A stretch of DNA of 64,000 nt, taken from contig NZ_BAABAQ010000011.1 in the NCBI RefSeq assembly GCF_039537505.1, forward strand, positions 310,001-374,000, given 5' to 3'. Made by a program: the position numbers and the translations under genes. Under the pieces are notes generated by a model. It was not told the DNA's origin. It saw only the letters and a list, made by a program, of their open reading frames with translations, and did not search any database. Shown here piece by piece: positions 1 to 8,099 of this stretch (position 1 is the stretch's first letter; each line of letters starts with the position of its first letter). The stretch comes from Streptosporangium oxazolinicum. GTDB taxonomy: Bacteria > Actinomycetota > Actinomycetes > Streptosporangiales > Streptosporangiaceae.

Positions 1-716
1 ACCCCGGTGTCGAGCCCGGTGTCGCTGATCACCACGTCGATCTCCTGGATCGAGGCGAAGCGCGCCAGGTAGTTGTTGGCGAACTTGGTGTGGTCGGCGA
101 GCAGCACGCACCGCTGCGCCGCGCCGATCATCGCCCGCTTGATGGCGGCCTCGGCCGGGTAGGGTGTCGTCAGCCCCTTGGCCACCGAGCACCCGTTGGC
201 CGCCATGAACGCCACGTCCACGTGCAGGTCGGCGAGAGGGCGCAGCGCCCAGTCGTCGACGGTGGCCAGGGTCCGCCCGCGCACCCGCCCGCCCAGCATG
301 ATCACCGTCAGGTTGAGACGGGTGGCCATCGCCGTCGCCAGCGGCGGGGAGTTCACGATCACGGTCAGCTCCCGGTCGGCCGGGAGCGCCTGCACCAGCC
401 TGCCGGTCGTCGAACCGGCGTCGATGATGATCGCGCCGTCCTCGGGGAGCTCGGCGAGTGCCGCCTTGGCGATGCGCTCCTTCTCCGCGATCAGCACCTC
501 GTCGCGGGCGGCCAGCTCGGGCTCGAACCCCAGCCGCTCGACCGGGATCGCGCCACCGTGCACGCGCCGCAGCATCCCGGAGCGCTCCAGCGCGGTCAGA
601 TCGCGGCGGATGGTCTCGGTGGTGACGGCGAACTCCTCCGCCAGCGTCACCACGTCCACCCGGCCGATGGTCCGCGCCCGGCGCAGAATCTCCTGTTGCC
701 GCTCCTCGGCGTACAT
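1..716 (-). CDS. DeoR-family transcriptional repressor, 3' end cut by window edge
   Basis: About 238 codons are visible from the ATG at 714-716; the last roughly 15 residues of a usual 255-residue DeoR protein lie outside the window. The N-terminus has the DeoR winged helix (AEEFAVTTETIRRDL, then RRVHGGA), followed by the sugar-phosphate-sensing DeoRC domain with the DAGSTTG loop. Such proteins repress carbohydrate or nucleoside catabolic genes until a phosphorylated sugar binds. The target is unknown because the neighbours to the left are not seen. A direct repeat just upstream may be its own operator. Confidence 0.9.
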   Translation of the reverse strand, partial: MYAEERQQEILRRARTIGRVDVVTLAEEFAVTTETIRRDLTALERSGMLRRVHGGAIPVERLGFEPELAARDEVLIAEKERIAKAALAELPEDGAIIIDAGSTTGRLVQALPADRELTVIVNSPPLATAMATRLNLTVIMLGGRVRGRTLATVDDWALRPLADLHVDVAFMAANGCSVAKGLTTPYPAEAAIKRAMIGAAQRCVLLADHTKFANNYLARFASIQEIDVVISDTGLDTG

Positions 717-733
717 GCTGTTGATTCACCACC

Positions 734-751
734 GTTTCAGTGTTGTTTCAG
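734..751. promoter_or_regulatory. Possible DeoR operator: two GTTTCAG direct repeats
   Basis: GTTTCAG occurs at 734-740 and 745-751, an 11-bp spacing (one helical turn), about 18 bp upstream of the deoR-like start. Direct repeats of 6-8 bp are typical of DeoR operators, so autoregulation is inferred. Confidence 0.4.
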
Positions 752-818
752 CTTTATTTACACCCGAATGTGTTGGAAGGTCAATGGGTTGACTTCCTAT
801 CAAACCGGCATGAACATG

Positions 819-842
819 AAAAAACCCCAGGTACCTGCCTGG
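819..842 (-). terminator. Possible intrinsic terminator read leftward
   Basis: On the minus strand a CCAGG...CCTGG hairpin (the stem contains the palindrome CAGGTACCTG, 828-837) is followed by GG and six T residues (complement of 819-824). It could end leftward transcripts from the mazF-like gene, or act as a leader attenuator for the deoR-like gene. Confidence 0.4.
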
Positions 843-1379
843 AGGGTGAGGGTTCGGACGGGAGCGGGGGCGCGGTTGGCCCAGATTTTGGAATGCGTTG
901 GAATTCCCGTGACCCTCGGCCCGGGGTGAGGCGGCGATCCGGCGTTCTCCCGGCGCGAGGGGGAACCCGAGGCTCTCCGGCGGGGACGGCGGGCGGTTCG
1001 CGCTTCCTCGGGGGAGGGGTTCCGGGGGAGTGCTACGGGACTCCCTTGATGCCGATCTTGGTGCCGATGGCTCCCCGGGTGCGGAGTCCCCTTGGTGCGG
1101 AGGACTCTCCTGGTAGGGAGGGTTCCCTGGTACGGAGGGTTTTCCCTGTCACCGGGGGTTCCCTCTGTCGCAGAGGAGTGGTCCCCTCAGCCGGGGAACG
1201 AGATGTGGGCGGGCGGCACGTGGGCGGCCGGCCAGACACCGTTGGCACTCACCCGGAACTCGTGACCCGCCCGGTGCATCTCCCCCGAGCGGACGACCAG
1301 CACGACCGGCCTGCCCCGGCGCGCGCCCACGCGTCCTCGCGACTCCCGGACGGTCGTCCGGGACCGGTGCGGGACGGGC
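843..1379. other. Intergenic region, no supported gene
   Basis: The 537 bases hold no ORF with a convincing protein. The stretch 1095-1190 contains several imperfect copies of GGGTTCCCT separated by short spacers, a degenerate simple repeat. Nothing else is recognised. Confidence 0.5.
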
Positions 1380-1826
1380 TCAGCCGTCGGCGGCCCAGCC
1401 GTGGGTGCGCTTGAGGACGGCGGCCACGCGGGCGAAGCGCGCCCCGTCGAGGACGGAGCCTTCGCGCCGGATGTCGCCCTCACCGAGGGCGAAGACCCGG
1501 TCCAGGCGCAGGTAGGAGACCCGGTTCTCCCGGTCCCACTGGCCGGGGCCGATCTCCAGCCAGTCACCGGGATCGCCGCCGGCCCGGCTGGACAGCATCA
1601 GCGCGAGCAGCTTGCGCCCGTGGCGGCCGACGACCAGCAGCGGCCGGTCCTTGCCCCGGTCCGGATCCTCCTCGTAGGGGACCCAGGCCCAGACGATCTC
1701 GCCGGGGTCGGCGAGCCCGTCGAGGTCGGGGGAGTAGCTCAGGGTCGCGGTTCGGTCGACGCGGTAGACCTCGCTGACCGCGCCTCGGGCCGGTCGGGGG
1801 TCCTCGCCAAGATCACGCACGCGCAC
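1380..1826 (-). CDS. PemK/MazF-family toxin-like protein (orphan)
   Basis: The 148-residue protein has the MazF/PemK barrel signature: a GEIVWAWVPYEED strand near residues 43-55, then GKDRPLLVVGR near 58-68. MazF toxins are sequence-specific endoribonucleases that cut mRNA. The first ~30 residues are variable, so a start downstream is possible. No antitoxin-like small ORF adjoins it on either side, so it may be a solitary family member with a different role or may be neutralised in trans. Confidence 0.75.
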   Translation of the reverse strand: MRVRDLGEDPRPARGAVSEVYRVDRTATLSYSPDLDGLADPGEIVWAWVPYEEDPDRGKDRPLLVVGRHGRKLLALMLSSRAGGDPGDWLEIGPGQWDRENRVSYLRLDRVFALGEGDIRREGSVLDGARFARVAAVLKRTHGWAADG

Positions 1827-1846
1827 AGCCTATTTGCAGGGCCCGG

Positions 1847-1895
1847 CGGCCCTCCAAGGGGGACGGCCGAAGCGCGGCCCTTCGGAGGGCCGTCC
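1847..1895. repeat. Inverted repeat upstream of the mazF-like gene
   Basis: CGGCCCTCC at 1847-1855 pairs with GGAGGGCCG at 1884-1892, and GGACGGCC at 1861-1868 pairs with GGCCGTCC at 1888-1895, giving two mutually exclusive hairpins. It lies 20-70 bp upstream of the toxin-like gene start and could be regulatory or a terminator for leftward transcription from the DUF5302 gene. Confidence 0.4.
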
Positions 1896-2086
1896 GGGGA
1901 GGCGCGGGTGATCCGGCGTGGAAAAGCGGAAAGGCGGAAAGGTGTGACGCGGGAACGGCACAGAGGGCACGGAGAGGGCCGCTGAGGAGCGGTGGAGGAG
2001 GTGCGCCGCCCGCTGGCCGGGTGCCAGCAGGGCGGCCGAGGTCCGGGTGGGCGGATGCCCTGTCCGGAACCTGGTTCGGAGACGGC

Positions 2087-2290
2087 TCAGCCGCCGCTCT
2101 TACGGCGGAAGGAGCGCTTGGCCGCAGCCGGGCCGTGAGCACCGTGGATCTTCGAGGAGTTCTTCCCCTTGCCCCCGGCGCCCGCGTCCGCCTGGGCGAG
2201 CCTCTTACGCTCCAGCGCCTCGCGGAACTTGCGCTTCAGCTCGTCGTCGGAACTTTCGGAGCCTTCGGGCTCCGGCGTGGCGTCAGACAT
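2087..2290 (-). CDS. DUF5302 family small protein
   Basis: 67 residues with the DUF5302 pattern: an acidic start, a DDELKRKFREALERK helix, a Gly/Lys-rich linker and the ending KRSFRRKSGG. The family is small, actinobacterial and of unknown function; the basic tail suggests nucleic-acid contact (inference). A strong AGGAGGT ribosome site precedes the ATG. Confidence 0.8.
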   Translation of the reverse strand: MSDATPEPEGSESSDDELKRKFREALERKRLAQADAGAGGKGKNSSKIHGAHGPAAAKRSFRRKSGG

Positions 2291-2431
2291 TACAGACCTC
2301 CTGATCTATCGGGCGGTCCAACCCCGACCAACAGGATCATCATCCTCTCATCCGGAACCTTCCGGCGTGCAGGCCCCCGGTTTCGGCTGTCAGAGAAAGG
2401 GGGAAGGGGACGAGCCTCGCCGGCGCACGTG

Positions 2432-2614
2432 TCAGTGCATGCCCAGGGCCATCATCAGCAGCAGGCCGGCCAGGTGGCCGACGACCACGAAGACGATCAC
2501 GAAGACGAAGACGAACTTCGCCGGGCCGTGCTCGAAGTGCCGGCCCTCCTTGAGGATGGCACGCCTGGCCTGGCGCTCGGCGATCCGCTCCTCGATCGGC
2601 TTGCTGTGAAACAT
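2432..2614 (-). CDS. Small single-pass membrane protein
   Basis: 60 residues from the ATG at 2612-2614, preceded by AAAGGA. A charged N-terminal half (EERIAERQARRAILKEGRHF) is followed by one hydrophobic helix near residues 33-57 (FVFVFVIVFVVV...LAGLLLMM). It resembles small DUF6126-like actinobacterial membrane proteins, but family assignment is uncertain. A longer in-frame ORF upstream is ignored because it would run through the divergent operator region. Confidence 0.65.
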   Translation of the reverse strand: MFHSKPIEERIAERQARRAILKEGRHFEHGPAKFVFVFVIVFVVVGHLAGLLLMMALGMH

Positions 2615-2643
2615 GGGGATCCTTTGCTCGCCGATGATTGGGG

Positions 2644-2670
2644 CGATAATAGTTTGTACACTAATTATCG
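2644..2670. promoter_or_regulatory. Inverted repeat in a divergent promoter, probable MarR operator
   Basis: CGATAAT (2644-2650) and ATTATCG (2664-2670) form perfect 7-bp arms around a 13-bp AT-rich spacer containing TTGTACA. It sits between the small membrane gene and the OhrR-like gene, and its core resembles the ohr operator at 10687-10712. Confidence 0.5.
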
Positions 2671-2695
2671 TACTATGTCGGTTGGAGGCGTGCAC

Positions 2696-3142
2696 GTGAG
2701 TGACATGGTCGACCCCCTGAGCCTGGACCGTCAGGTGTGCTTCGCCCTGGCGATCGCCGCGCGCAACGTCGTCGGCCTCTACCGGCCCCTGCTGGAGCCG
2801 ATGGGGCTCACCCACCCCCAGTATCTGGTCATGCTCGCCCTCTGGGAGCGGGCACCGCTGTCGGTCAAGGAGCTGAGCAAGCTACTGAGACTCGACCCCG
2901 GTACGCTGTCCCCGCTGCTGAAGCGTCTTGAGGCCGTCGGCTACATCCGGAGGCGGCGTGACAGCCAGGACCAGCGTGTCCTGGCCGTCTCGCTCACACC
3001 GGAGGGCCTCGCGCTGCGGGACGAGGCGGAGAAGGTTCCGCCGGCGATCGTCAAGCGTCTGGGCATGAACCTGGAGGAGCTCCAGGAGCTTCACCGGTCG
3101 CTGACGCGGGTGATCGCCGCGGCGGACGGCACGCATCACTGA
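2696..3142 (+). CDS. MarR-family regulator, OhrR-like
   Basis: 148 residues from the GTG at 2696, chosen because GGAGG at 2684-2688 lies 7 nt upstream; ATG 2675 is an alternative. The wing-helix region matches OhrR closely (PQYLVMLALWE, LDPGTLSPLLKRLE), and Cys15 sits in QVCFAL, the position of the peroxide-sensing cysteine of OhrR. No ohr gene adjoins it; it may instead control the divergent small membrane protein or the downstream 3180 gene. It is paralogous to the regulator at 10713. Confidence 0.85.
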   Translation: MSDMVDPLSLDRQVCFALAIAARNVVGLYRPLLEPMGLTHPQYLVMLALWERAPLSVKELSKLLRLDPGTLSPLLKRLEAVGYIRRRRDSQDQRVLAVSLTPEGLALRDEAEKVPPAIVKRLGMNLEELQELHRSLTRVIAAADGTHH

Positions 3143-3179
3143 TTCGCGGAGAATCAGAGGACAGGGAGAGGAAAGGCTC

Positions 3180-3407
3180 ATGGCTGGAAGTCACGGGGGA
3201 AGCCCCAAGTCTTGGCTCGCGGTGATCGTCATCCTGCTGGGGTTCACCGTGGGGGGCGTCGCCCTGTGCCTCGGCCCCAACTGGACGTTCTTCTGGGTGG
3301 GGGCCGGGATCGTCGCGATCGGCGGCGTGATCGCCCTCGCGGTCGACATCTTCTCGGACGTCATCATCGACGCGCCCCGCGTGCCGATGGACCAGGGCAA
3401 CAGCTGA
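3180..3407 (+). CDS. Small two-helix membrane protein, HGxxPAAW-like
   Basis: 75 residues; the start MAGSHGGSPKSW resembles the HGxxPAAW signature of a small actinobacterial membrane family, followed by two hydrophobic helices (about 14-31 and 37-56) and a short polar tail. AGGAAAGG precedes the ATG. It is 37 bp downstream of the MarR gene and may be co-transcribed. Function unknown. Confidence 0.65.
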   Translation: MAGSHGGSPKSWLAVIVILLGFTVGGVALCLGPNWTFFWVGAGIVAIGGVIALAVDIFSDVIIDAPRVPMDQGNS

Positions 3408-3749
3408 TCAGACCTCCTGCAGCGCCTCATCGACGGAGCCGAAGACCTCGAAGGAGGGGCGTAGGCCGGTGATGGTGAGGATCCGCTCCAGGGTGCCGTG
3501 CACGCCGACGAGGGCGAGCCGGATGCCCAGGGCGCGGCTCCGCCGGAGCGCCAGGATCAGCTCAGCGACCCCGGTGGAGTCGCAGAAGGTGAGGCCCGTG
3601 ACGTCGGCCACGACCACGGAGGGCGCGTCGGCCCACGCCTTGTCCATCTCCGCGCGAAGGGCGGGGGAGTGCTGATAGTCGAGCTCTCCGAGCGCCCGGA
3701 CGACGAACACCGTCCCGAGCAGGCTCGATGAGACCGTGAAAAAGGCCAT
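3408..3749 (-). CDS. STAS-domain anti-sigma-factor antagonist
   Basis: 113 residues forming one STAS domain. The phosphorylation loop reads LTFCDSTGVAEL, with the Ser of DST as the probable phospho-acceptor for an RsbW/SpoIIAB-type kinase. In partner switching the unphosphorylated form sequesters the anti-sigma kinase. AAAGGAG precedes the ATG. It lies tail to tail with the 3180 gene without a gap. A candidate kinase partner is at 54950, far away, so pairing is speculative. Confidence 0.85.
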   Translation of the reverse strand: MAFFTVSSSLLGTVFVVRALGELDYQHSPALRAEMDKAWADAPSVVVADVTGLTFCDSTGVAELILALRRSRALGIRLALVGVHGTLERILTITGLRPSFEVFGSVDEALQEV

Positions 3750-3830
3750 GCTGCGCTCCTTTGCCCGCGGGTGGCAGGGCGGGCTGCCTTTTTACTACCA
3801 GTTCCGAGGCCGCCGCGCCCCGACGGGACC

Positions 3831-4502
3831 TCAAATGATCCGGTAGAGCAGCTCGGGCCGTCCGAGTCCACCGTACTGGGGCACCCGGTGTGTGATCCCG
3901 CTCTCCGTCAGATGCTCCAGGTATCGGCGGGCGGTCACCCGGGAGACGCCGATCGCCGCCCCGGCGGTCTGGGCCGACAGGCCGCCGGGTGCCCTGCGCA
4001 GCTCAGCCAGTACGGCGTCGAGGGTGGCCTGCGTCATCCCCTTCGGCAGGAGGCTCTGCGCCGGGCCCCGCAGTGCCGCCAGCGCGCGGTCCACCTCGCC
4101 CTGGCCGCTCGCCTCTCCCACACCCTCCACCGACGACCGGAACTCGGCGTAGCGGGTGAGCTTCTCGTTCAGCGAGGCGAAGGTGAACGGCTTGAGCAGA
4201 TACTGGGCCACGCCGACGGAGACCGCCGACCTGACCACCGACAGGTCCCGCGCCGAGGTGACCGCGATGACGTCCGACATCACGCCCGCAGCCCGCAGCG
4301 CCCGGCACACCTCCAGCCCGTGCATGTCCGGCAGGTAGAGGTCGAGCAGGATCAGGTCGACGGGGTGCCGCCGCAGGAAGCGCAGCGCGTCGCCGCCCGA
4401 CCTGACCACCCCCGCCACCCTGAAGCCGGGCACCCGCTCCACGAAGACCCGGTTCGCCTCGGCGGTGATCTCCTCGTCCTCGACGACCAGTACCGAGATC
4501 AT
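3831..4502 (-). CDS. Response regulator of the CitB/DcuR type
   Basis: 223 residues: receiver domain at 1-120 with the acidic pair E8-D9, phospho-acceptor Asp54 (LILLDLYLPDM) and the Lys of LLKPF. A helix-turn-helix typical of CitB/DcuR regulators follows at about 150-205 (AAIGVSRVTARRYLEHL). Its start codon overlaps the stop of the sensor kinase (ATGA), so the two are translationally coupled. The likely target is the divergent dicarboxylate transporter gene. Confidence 0.92.
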   Translation of the reverse strand: MISVLVVEDEEITAEANRVFVERVPGFRVAGVVRSGGDALRFLRRHPVDLILLDLYLPDMHGLEVCRALRAAGVMSDVIAVTSARDLSVVRSAVSVGVAQYLLKPFTFASLNEKLTRYAEFRSSVEGVGEASGQGEVDRALAALRGPAQSLLPKGMTQATLDAVLAELRRAPGGLSAQTAGAAIGVSRVTARRYLEHLTESGITHRVPQYGGLGRPELLYRII

Positions 4503-6301
4503 GAGGTGCCCCTCCCGCGCAGTGGCAGCCGTACGGTGAACACCGCGCCCGTCCCGCTCTCGGCCGGCCGTTCGGTGTCTTCCCCGCCCGCGTCCGCGCG
4601 AGCGGCCCCCGAGGCCGGGCCCGGTACGGGCAGACCCGGCTCAAGCGTCCGCGCCACCCCGGCCCGGCCCGCTTCCCGGGCCCGGCCCACTCCGACCGGC
4701 TGATCAACCTCGGCCGGGTCCGGTTCCGCGATCCGGCCCCTCTCTGCCACCTGATCCGGCTCGATCGCCCCGCCGACCTCGATCGTCCCGCCCATGCGGC
4801 GGACCGCCTGGCCGACCATGGCCAGGCCGAGGCCGCGGCCGTCGCCCTTGGTGGTCCATCCGCGCCGGAAGGCCTCGCCCGCCGTCGCCGGGTCGAGGCC
4901 CTGGCCGCTGTCCGCCACGCTGATCACGAAGGTCGTCTCGTCGGCGCGCAGCCGCACCTCCACCCGCGCGGGCCGGGTGCCCGACATGGCCGCGTCCGCC
5001 GCGTTGTCTATCAGGTTGCCGACGATCGTCACCAGGTCGCGGGTGTCCAGGCCGAGGTCGTCCAGCTCGCTGTCCGGGGTGATCGCCAGCTCCACCCCCC
5101 GCTCCCCGGCCTCGGCGCTCTTGCCCAGCAGCAGCGCGGCGAGCACGGGTTCGCGGACGGCGCCCACCACCCGGTCGGTGAGCTGCTGCGCGGCCTTGAT
5201 CTCCTCGGTCGCGAACGCCACCGCCTGCTCGGCGCGGCCCAGCTCGACGAGGGTGATGACCGTGTGCAGCCGGTTGGCCGACTCGTGCGCGGCGGCCCGC
5301 AGGGAGTCGGCGAAGCCGCGCTCCGCGTTGAGCTGCCCGGTCAGGGACTGCAACTCCGTGTGGTCGCGAAGGGTGACCACGATGCCGAGCGAGCGGCTGC
5401 CGGAACGGACCACCGCCACGTTCACCACCAGCGTCCGCTCCCCGGTCATGTGGATCTCGTCGGTACGGTTCTCGCCCGCCGAGAGCCGTTCGCTCAGCGA
5501 GGAGGGGAGGCCCAGGCGGCTCACGTGCCTGCCGTTCACCTCGCCCGACAGGCCCAGGAGCTCCCTGGCGCCGTCGTTGCAGAGCGTCACCGTACCCGCG
5601 TCGTCGACGAGCAGCAGCCCCTCGCGTACGGCGTGCAGGATCGCGTCGTGGTACTCGTACATCCGGCTCAGCTCGGCGGGGCCCATCCCGTGCGTCTGGC
5701 GGCGCAGCCGGGTCCCGACCAGGTAGGTGCCCACCCCGCCGACGGACAGGCCGAGCAGGCCGATCAGCATGGCGCCGGTGATCTGGCCGCGGAGCCTGAC
5801 GCTGATCTTGCTGATGGTGATGCCCGCGCTGACCAGGGCCTTCACCTCGCCGCGGACATCGCGGACCGGGGCGACGGCGCGGACCGAGGGGCCGAGCGTG
5901 CCGGTGTAGGTCTCGGTGAAGATCTGCCCCGACAGGGCGGGCGCGGTGTTGCCGAGGAACCGGCGGCCGATCTGAGCGGGGTTGGGATGCGTGTAGCGCA
6001 CGCCGTCGAGGCTCATGATCGTGACGAAGTCGACCCCGGTCTCCCGCCGCACCCGTTCCGCGTACGGCTGCAGGACCGCGGAGTCGCCCAGCGAGGCGAG
6101 GACGGAGGGGGAGTCGGCCACGCTGACGGTCACCGCCCTGGCGGTGCCGACGGCCTCCTCGATGAGCAGGTCACGCATCTGCAGGAACGCCAGCAGGGCG
6201 CCACCGGTCACGGTGACGCCGACGACGACGATCTGGAGTGCCAGCATCTGCCTGGCGAGACTCCAGTCGCGGATACGTCTGGGAAGTTTCCGCAAGTTCA
6301 C
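4499..6301 (-). CDS. Sensor histidine kinase of the CitA/DcuS type
   Basis: 600 residues. A transmembrane helix at about 18-40, an extracytoplasmic sensor domain (44-170) with the CitA/DcuS feature THPNPAQIGRRFLG, and a second helix at about 173-195 precede a PAS domain (215-315). The H box is AAHESANRLH with His339. The ATPase domain shows DNAADAAM (N box), DSGQGLD and GRGLGLAMV. About 70 Pro/Ala/Glu-rich residues (about 512-580) are inserted between the G2 box and the last strand (AVFTVRLPL). The pair probably senses C4-dicarboxylates or citrate. Confidence 0.93.
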   Translation of the reverse strand: MNLRKLPRRIRDWSLARQMLALQIVVVGVTVTGGALLAFLQMRDLLIEEAVGTARAVTVSVADSPSVLASLGDSAVLQPYAERVRRETGVDFVTIMSLDGVRYTHPNPAQIGRRFLGNTAPALSGQIFTETYTGTLGPSVRAVAPVRDVRGEVKALVSAGITISKISVRLRGQITGAMLIGLLGLSVGGVGTYLVGTRLRRQTHGMGPAELSRMYEYHDAILHAVREGLLLVDDAGTVTLCNDGARELLGLSGEVNGRHVSRLGLPSSLSERLSAGENRTDEIHMTGERTLVVNVAVVRSGSRSLGIVVTLRDHTELQSLTGQLNAERGFADSLRAAAHESANRLHTVITLVELGRAEQAVAFATEEIKAAQQLTDRVVGAVREPVLAALLLGKSAEAGERGVELAITPDSELDDLGLDTRDLVTIVGNLIDNAADAAMSGTRPARVEVRLRADETTFVISVADSGQGLDPATAGEAFRRGWTTKGDGRGLGLAMVGQAVRRMGGTIEVGGAIEPDQVAERGRIAEPDPAEVDQPVGVGRAREAGRAGVARTLEPGLPVPGPASGAARADAGGEDTERPAESGTGAVFTVRLPLRGRGTS

Positions 6302-6320
6302 GAACGAAATGTACGCAATG

Positions 6321-6334
6321 GTGACTTAGATCAC
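6321..6334. promoter_or_regulatory. CRP-like binding site between dctA and the kinase gene
   Basis: GTGA-CTTAGA-TCAC, with flanking G and A, matches the CRP/FNR-family consensus TGTGA-N6-TCACA apart from one base. It is 20 bp upstream of the kinase start and 55 bp upstream of the transporter start, well placed to control both directions. Confidence 0.5.
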
Positions 6335-6388
6335 AGGGCCGGGCCATAGTCGCTCGACCGGATTCTTCTTCTAGCGCGTGGAGCACGC

Positions 6389-7744
6389 ATGAGCGCGGCC
6401 CGAGACAAAACACATTACCTGTACATAGCCGTCATCGCTGCCGTGGTCCTCGGTATCGCGATCGGGTTCGCGGCCCCCGACGTCGGTATAGCGCTGAAGC
6501 CGCTCGGCACCGCCTTCGTCGCCCTGATCAAGATGATGATCAGCCCCATCATCTTCTGCACCATCGTGCTCGGCGTCGGATCGGTCACCAAGGCCGCCAA
6601 GGTCGGCCGGGTCGGCGGCCTCGCGCTCGGCTACTTCATCGCCATGTCGACCGTCGCGCTGGGCATCGGCCTGCTGGTGGGCAACCTGGTCGACCCCGGA
6701 CAGGGCCTGCAGCTCACCGACGAGCTCCGCAAGGCCGCCGAGGCCGAGGCGGCCAAGGGAGGTGAGACCGACACGGTGACGTTCCTGCTCGGGATCATCC
6801 CCACCACGCTGGTGTCGGCGTTCACCGAGGGCCAGGTACTGCAGACCCTCCTGGTCGCGCTGCTCACCGGGTTCGCCCTCCAGGCGATGGGCGAGCGCGC
6901 CAAGCCCATCCTGAACGGCATCACGCACATCCAGCGGCTCGTCTTCCGGATCCTCGCCATGATCATGTGGGCCGCCCCGGTCGGCGCCTTCGGCGCGATA
7001 GCCGCGGTCGTCGGCGCCACCGGCATGGACGCGCTCAGGAGCCTCGGCGTCATCATGCTCGCCTTCTACCTGACCTGCGTGCTCTTCGTGTTCGTCATCC
7101 TCGGCCCGATGCTCTGGCTGGTGGCGCGGGTCGGCCTGTTCTCGCTGTTCCGCTACCTGGGCAGGGAGTTCCTGCTGATCCTGTCGACCTCGTCGTCGGA
7201 GTCGGCCCTGCCCCGCCTGATCGCCAAGATGGAGCACCTCGGCGTGAGCAAGCCCGTCGTCGGCATCACCGTGCCGACCGGGTACTCCTTCAACCTGGAC
7301 GGCACGGCCATCTACCTCACCATGGCCACGCTGTTCGTCGCGAGCGCCACCGGCGCCCCGCTCGCCTTCGGCGAACAGATCTCCCTGCTGGTCTTCATGA
7401 TGATCGCGTCGAAGGGCGCCGCCGGGGTCACCGGAGCGGGCCTGGCCACCCTCGCGGGCGGCCTGCAGTCCCACCGCCCCGACCTGGTCGACGGCGTCGG
7501 CCTCATCGTCGGCATCGACCGCTTCATGTCCGAGGCGCGCGCGCTGACCAACTTCGCGGGCAACGCGATCGCCACCGTCCTGATCGGTACCTGGACGGGC
7601 GAGTTCGACAGGGAACGCGCGACCGAGGTGCTGACGGGTAAGGCGCCGTTCGACGAGACGACCCTCCTCGACGAGGACAAGGACGGCGACGACACCCCGC
7701 CGCCCGCCACGCGGTCGGACGACCCGGCCATGTCCCCGGTGTAG
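6389..7744 (+). CDS. dctA: Cation:dicarboxylate symporter, DctA type
   Basis: 451 residues with the DAACS/SLC1 fold: multiple hydrophobic helices, the serine-rich re-entrant loop STSSSESALPRL, the cation site SFNLDGTAIYLT (the NMDGT motif with Leu), SKGAAGVTGAG, and FAGNAIATVL in the last core helix. These symporters import succinate, fumarate, malate or aspartate with protons or sodium. The divergent CitA/DcuS-like two-component pair and a CRP-like box suggest induction by dicarboxylates plus catabolite control. Residues after about 420 are an acidic, disordered tail. Confidence 0.92.
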   Translation: MSAARDKTHYLYIAVIAAVVLGIAIGFAAPDVGIALKPLGTAFVALIKMMISPIIFCTIVLGVGSVTKAAKVGRVGGLALGYFIAMSTVALGIGLLVGNLVDPGQGLQLTDELRKAAEAEAAKGGETDTVTFLLGIIPTTLVSAFTEGQVLQTLLVALLTGFALQAMGERAKPILNGITHIQRLVFRILAMIMWAAPVGAFGAIAAVVGATGMDALRSLGVIMLAFYLTCVLFVFVILGPMLWLVARVGLFSLFRYLGREFLLILSTSSSESALPRLIAKMEHLGVSKPVVGITVPTGYSFNLDGTAIYLTMATLFVASATGAPLAFGEQISLLVFMMIASKGAAGVTGAGLATLAGGLQSHRPDLVDGVGLIVGIDRFMSEARALTNFAGNAIATVLIGTWTGEFDRERATEVLTGKAPFDETTLLDEDKDGDDTPPPATRSDDPAMSPV

Positions 7745-8099
7745 CCGGGGTAGCGACGGCTGCCCTCCAACGGGCGTACGGGCCGGTGGTGAACGCTCTT
7801 CTCGGGGGGCGTCCACCACCGGCCCGTAGGCGTGGGGGCGGTCTCATGAGAACGCCCGTCACCGGCCCGTAGGCGTGAGGGCGGGTCCGCGGGAGTGTCC
7901 CGCCGGGCCTGTATGAGAGCGCTCGCCATCGGCCTTGTCCGCGTGAGGGAGCGCCCTCCGGGTCCGCGCGGGTGGGGGCGGGCCCGCGGGCCGTACGGTC
8001 ACCGGCTTCCCGCAGGCCGACGGCGTTGACACCTCTGGTGCGGCGCCCTAGTTTGTGCAGGCTCAGACGATTGATCGAGGAATCGAAGGGGAGCGGTGG
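7745..8099. repeat. Intergenic region with terminator hairpin and 18-bp direct repeats
   Basis: A perfect 13-bp inverted repeat, CGGGCCGGTGGTG (7779-7791) and CACCACCGGCCCG (7814-7826), likely terminates dctA. Its right arm overlaps an 18-bp direct repeat, CACCGGCCCGTAGGCGTG, at 7817-7834 and 7860-7877 (period 43 bp). The rest, to 8099, shows no gene; AAGGGGAG at 8086-8093 is the ribosome site of the next gene. Confidence 0.6.

Noticed and set aside
90..929. Long plus-strand ORF over the DeoR gene
   Set aside because: It is the antisense shadow of the DeoR gene and its protein is a low-complexity GC-driven sequence.
1033..1248. Minus-strand 71-codon ORF
   Set aside because: Lies in a degenerate GGGTTCCCT repeat region; Pro/Arg/Thr-rich and no ribosome site seen.
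6371..7819. 482-codon minus-strand ORF opposite dctA
   Set aside because: Antisense reading of a high-GC3 gene; composition (Gly, Arg, His, Asp rich) shows no domain.
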